This document shows, piece by piece, positions 61,801-64,000 of a stretch of 64,000 nucleotides of DNA. The stretch spans positions 1 to 64,000 of the forward strand of contig JBGAOY010000007.1 of assembly GCA_044221555.1 (NCBI GenBank), in the 5' to 3' direction. The position numbers were made by a program, and so were the translations under genes. The stretch comes from JAEUJM01 sp044221555 (GTDB lineage: Bacteria; Actinomycetota; Acidimicrobiia; Acidimicrobiales; DATDAH01). The notes beneath the pieces were generated by a model. It ran no database searches. It was not told where the DNA came from and saw nothing but the letters and a program-made list of their open reading frames with translations. Within the stretch, counting starts at the first letter, position 1; every line of letters begins with the position of its first letter.

Positions 61801-62036
61801 GGCTCCACCGCGCGTCCGGGGCGCTGGCGGGATCGGCGCCCAACACCTACCCCGATGTGGACGACGGCGCGTGGTTCGCCGCCGCCGCCGACTGGTGGCA
61901 GGCGCACGGCCTCGCCGCCCCGTCCCCGGCCACCTCGTTCAAGCCGGCCGCCCAGGTGCGGCGCGGCCAACTGGCGGGCTGGCTGTGGAACCTGGCCCGC
62001 ACACCGGCGGCCTGGGCCGCCGACTACCCCTGGTGA
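58866..62036 (+). CDS. Secreted CocE/NonD-type acyl-peptidase or esterase with FN3 and SLH domains
   Basis: A 1056-residue secreted protein. The signal peptide ends near AAGAVTL. Residues about 155-470 are an X-Pro dipeptidyl-peptidase S15-type hydrolase, with Ser in MGLSYPGISQ (near 258), Asp in AQAWQDEQVG (near 386) and His in LNGAHAEPY (near 420). A C-terminal jelly-roll X-PepC domain follows (SVDLWLRATAPDVDLEVDLTEVRPDGKE). Then come an FN3 domain (near residues 785-865) and three S-layer homology motifs (FADVPPAAWYAQAVDWATAYGVLSGYP, TYADVPAGARYQPALDWL and TYPDVDDGAWFAAAADWW), which should bind it to the cell wall. ATG 58866 has GATCCT 6 nt before it. Confidence 0.9.
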   Translation: MPTTRPVGGPRARSAARLVATAVALVLAAGAVATIAPPAAGAVTLVAQGSVQQVFVTGATPGAPVDLLDGSGAVVASAAADRQGAVVFGNDPVGETPLPPGAGYRARQGSDTSPAVTVLDPDDHPDQSFYDGQHLEIADPAVLPDREIGFQYLQTRDGTTLSVNVLPPLDPSLSPPYPVLVDYSGYWPSDPDPLSGDWDHKPMWVARAAGYAVVGVNIRGTTCSGGAFAYFEVLQQLDGYDVIETVAAQPWAARVGMMGLSYPGISQLFVAATQPPHLAAISPLSTIADTYRSTLYPGGILDGGHSAQWAAERDAWAQPAAMDWVRDRIAAGDTECAANQVLHAQNVPVSPLLTADRFYEPSGDALAPRTFVGRIDVPTFLAQAWQDEQVGADTVTMLDDFTGLGGPGEPPLRVELLNGAHAEPYTPEVYLRLLEFLDLYVAHRVPTVDARMRRFAHLGFDDLMEAPGIDLPPSRDWPDDYDAAVAQYEAEPPVRVNFEQGAAGTGGRPCPDQDASPAPCPPGYPYAAFSHQFASWPPPATQATRFYLQPDGALTTTPAVVPDGSARGQDTYRYDGSTGGRTIGSSRSLMAPDPRWRWDQYPEGDSLSFLTPAMTGDVVMAGTGSVDLWLRATAPDVDLEVDLTEVRPDGKETYVQSGWLRAGHRHLDPAASTELLPFPTHLAADAEALPAGEFVPARVAIYPFAHVFREGSRLRLTVKSPGGNRPSWNFDSLQYPDDRFVDVAHSVGRPSSVVLPVQPDVSVPVGLPACGALRAQPCRAYRPSRAPTAVATRVVDRQLSVAWSPPATTEPVTGYEVTVQPTGEVLTTPAGAATLTYPSPDPGTRYSFTVRATFAGGPGPWSTASQESPGPSGFADVPPAAWYAQAVDWATAYGVLSGYPHREFRPDRTATRAQVATALWSLAGRPAATGDGATYADVPAGARYQPALDWLDDAGIQPTPADGRFRPRDAVTRGRLAVWLHRASGALAGSAPNTYPDVDDGAWFAAAADWWQAHGLAAPSPATSFKPAAQVRRGQLAGWLWNLARTPAAWAADYPW

Positions 62037-62079
62037 CGACGACCTCTCGTGACGACGACCCCTCGTGACGACGACCCCC
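62031..62079. repeat. Three 16-17-bp tandem units starting at a stop codon
   Basis: TGGTGACGACGACCTC, TCGTGACGACGACCCC and TCGTGACGACGACCCCC span the CocE stop (TGA 62034-62036) and the gap to the next gene. Confidence 0.8.
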
Positions 62080-62089
62080 TGGTGACCAC

Positions 62090-63169
62090 ATGACCACGAC
62101 GACCACTCCACCCTCCGGCGGTCCGAGGACCCACCCGCTCCAGTATCCCGACCTGGTCGCTCTGGTCGAGCGGCTGCCGTGGTTCGAGCACGACCCGTCC
62201 GGCCGGATCACCCTGCGCGACGACGCGGCCATCGGGCCCATCATCGACTTCCACAGCCACGTCGGCCCGCTGGGGCGCACCCGCCGGTTCGACTACGAGC
62301 GCGAGGGCCCGCCGGCGCGGACGATCTTCCCGCCGACCGGTGTGCCCGTCGACCTGGGCGTCCACTCAGTGGTCAACCTGATGCGGGAGGACAACGCCCG
62401 GATGACCGCGGGCTGGCTCGGCGCGGTGGTCTCGCCGCCGTTCGGCCCCCAGACCACCTGGACCCTGCCGAACCTGCACGCCGAGATGGCCGCCTTCGGG
62501 GTGGAGCGGAGCGTGATCCTGGCCATGGAGCTGCCCGGCAACCCGCACATCTCCGACGCCTACCTCGCCGCCGCCGACCGCCACGACGATCTGGTGCCGT
62601 TCGTGTGCGTCAACCCCCGCAACCGCCGGTGGGAGCAGCGCATGGACGAGTACCTGGAACGGGGCGCCCGGGGCCTGAAGGTCCACCCGTACACGATGCT
62701 GCTGGCCAGCGACCATCCCCGGATCATGGCGGTGCTGCGGCGCTGGAGCCGGACCGGGCTGCCGGTGCTGTTCCACACCGCGTGCACCGGGCTCGAGCCG
62801 CCGGTGCTGCGCAGGCTGGCCGACATGGGCTCGTACGAGGCCCCGCTGGCGGCCTTCCCCGACACCCCCTTCGTCCTCGGCCACGCCGGGCTGGTGCTGG
62901 TCGACCAGGCCATCGACTACGCACGGCGCCACGACAACGTGTGGCTGGAGATCGACGGCCAGCCCCCCGAGCACCTGACCCGCGTGTTCGACCAGGTGCG
63001 CCCCGACCGGGTGCTGTTCGGCACCGACTGGCCCGAGCAGCCCCTGGTGCTGTCGCTGGCCAAGGTGCTGCTCGCCACCGAGGGCCTGCCCGACGTCCGC
63101 CGGCGGGTCCTCCACGACAACGCCCACCGGCTGCTCGCGCGCACGGAGGCGGCGGCCGCCGGGGCCTGA
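62090..63169 (+). CDS. Amidohydrolase family 2 (TIM-barrel metal-dependent hydrolase)
   Basis: A 359-residue cytoplasmic TIM barrel. Metal ligands are visible as HSH in PIIDFHSHVGP (near residues 54-56), His in LFHTACTG, His in VLGHAGLVL and Asp in LFGTDWPEQP (near residue 307). This is the plan of amidohydrolase 2 decarboxylases/hydrolases such as aminocarboxymuconate-semialdehyde decarboxylase. Substrate unknown. ATG 62090 lies 53 bp after the CocE stop, across the tandem repeat; it may be in the same transcript. No clear Shine-Dalgarno is visible, but GGTGACCAC precedes it. Confidence 0.87.
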   Translation: MTTTTTPPSGGPRTHPLQYPDLVALVERLPWFEHDPSGRITLRDDAAIGPIIDFHSHVGPLGRTRRFDYEREGPPARTIFPPTGVPVDLGVHSVVNLMREDNARMTAGWLGAVVSPPFGPQTTWTLPNLHAEMAAFGVERSVILAMELPGNPHISDAYLAAADRHDDLVPFVCVNPRNRRWEQRMDEYLERGARGLKVHPYTMLLASDHPRIMAVLRRWSRTGLPVLFHTACTGLEPPVLRRLADMGSYEAPLAAFPDTPFVLGHAGLVLVDQAIDYARRHDNVWLEIDGQPPEHLTRVFDQVRPDRVLFGTDWPEQPLVLSLAKVLLATEGLPDVRRRVLHDNAHRLLARTEAAAAGA

Positions 63170-63275
63170 CCCACCCCGGCACCCGACCTCGCCGGGCGGC
63201 GATGCGTCACTGCGGTCCCGGAAGCTCGTGATCGGTGCCTGTTACGCTCCGGCGGTGGCTGGCGAGGGGAGCCGC

Positions 63276-64000
63276 ATGTCCACCACGCCGAGGCAGGTGC
63301 TCGCGCTCCTGGTCGCGGTCGCGTCGATGCTCGTCCTGCGGGCCGGACCGGCACGAGGCGCCGACACGCCCCACGCCACGGCCACCTTCCTCCCCGCCTC
63401 CGTTCCGATCGAGCCGGGGAGCACCGCCGAGGTCCGGTGGGTGCTGGCCAATCCCACATCGGAGCCCGTGCGTCTGGGTGAGCCGTCGGTGACCGCGAAC
63501 GGGGTGGAGCTCCAGTTCGGGACGGTGCCGGCGACCATCGACGCCGGGGACCAGGCCACGGTCCCCGTGGTCGTCAGCGCCGGCAGCCATCTGGCGGTCG
63601 CCACCACCGCGATCGTCGAGCTACCGGTGTCGGTGGGCGGCGAGGCGGGTCCCTCGCTCCTGTCCACGCTGGAGATCACGCCCAGTGCCCCCCTGGCACC
63701 GGCGACGCCCATCGAGGTGTCGATCGATGCCGGTGGCGGCGACCTCAACCAGTTGCAGTCCACCGATGCCCGGCTGGTGGTGGAGAACAAGACCCGTCAG
63801 CCGCTGGCGGTGGTGTGCATCGCCACGTCGACGCCGCGAGGGATCAGCGTGAGCGGCCTCTCGGAGACGAGCGTCGCCGATCCCGCCGACTGCCACGCCG
63901 ACGGGAGGCCGGTCACCCCCGAGGTGGACGACGACGGGACCGTCCACGGGCCGGTGGTGGCGCCGGGGTCGACCCGCCTGTTCCCGTTCACGATCTCGGT
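63276..64000 (+). CDS. Secreted protein, partial (runs off the window)
   Basis: At least 241 residues, with no stop before the window end. A signal peptide (VLALLVAVASMLVLRAGPARG) precedes a beta-rich region, FLPASVPIEPGSTAEVRWVLANPTSEPVRLGEP..., which resembles Ig-like or bacterial 'WxL-interacting' type repeats of cell-surface proteins; I cannot name it. ATG 63276 has GAGGGGA upstream; an in-frame GTG 63255 with TACGCT 6 nt before it is an equally plausible leaderless start. One or the other gives a normal signal peptide. Function unknown. Confidence 0.6.
   Translation, partial: MSTTPRQVLALLVAVASMLVLRAGPARGADTPHATATFLPASVPIEPGSTAEVRWVLANPTSEPVRLGEPSVTANGVELQFGTVPATIDAGDQATVPVVVSAGSHLAVATTAIVELPVSVGGEAGPSLLSTLEITPSAPLAPATPIEVSIDAGGGDLNQLQSTDARLVVENKTRQPLAVVCIATSTPRGISVSGLSETSVADPADCHADGRPVTPEVDDDGTVHGPVVAPGSTRLFPFTIS

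Overview
This is a GC-rich (about 70 percent) bacterial window, almost certainly from an actinomycete (Actinomycetota). The evidence is dense GC-ending codons, frequent GTG starts, DUF2510 and DUF222/HNH proteins, a DivIVA-domain protein, a crotonyl-CoA carboxylase/reductase and the dnaX-ybaB-recR block next to ffs and tRNA-Ser. A member of the class Acidimicrobiia is my best guess, but this is inferred from gene style only. Many genes have a TANNNT-like -10 box 6 or 7 nt before the start codon, so leaderless mRNAs look common.

Layout. 1-600: the 5' part of an IS110-family transposase cut by the window edge, with a highly structured noncoding end that may encode its bridge RNA. 0.6-9 kb: housekeeping and accessory genes (LigD-type primase-polymerase domain, FEN-like nuclease, secreted RCC1 propeller, hydrolase, DUF222/HNH protein, Uma2, nitrobindin-like protein). 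9.1-12.5 kb: a branched-chain amino acid type binding lipoprotein and a fused LivH-LivM permease without ATPases. 12.6-18 kb: acyl-CoA metabolism (carboxymuconolactone-decarboxylase-family protein, methylmalonyl-CoA epimerase, crotonyl-CoA carboxylase/reductase, thiolase) around a DivIVA-domain gene. 18-22.6 kb: EamA transporter, YqgE/AlgH protein, secreted M1 metallopeptidase and a lipoprotein.

23-42.4 kb is the most distinctive part. Two giant paralogues (cyclase domain, two NTPase domains, membrane helix, WD40 propeller) flank a CNBD protein, a Crp/Fnr regulator, a translationally coupled trio of trypsin-fold secreted proteins (one intact, two with the catalytic serine replaced), a frameshifted SGNH hydrolase and an MMPL transporter. 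Between the first giant gene and the CNBD gene lies a 388-bp gap. It holds a near-consensus promoter, a C-rich folded segment and a 25-bp terminator-like hairpin, with no ORF: a candidate undescribed small RNA.

42.5-48.8 kb: two paralogous secreted proteins of unknown function flank a 12-NHL-repeat secreted protein. 48.9-52.6 kb: recR, ybaB, dnaX, SRP RNA and tRNA-Ser(GGA). 52.7-64 kb: a DUF2510/PQQ-propeller membrane protein, a triple-repeat secreted protein, an M20-like protein lacking its metal ligands, a SARP-type regulator, a CocE-type esterase with FN3 and SLH domains, an amidohydrolase and a truncated secreted protein. Dispersed 44-bp palindromes sit only between convergent genes, and a second, 62-bp repeat family occurs near 12.5 and 52.2 kb.
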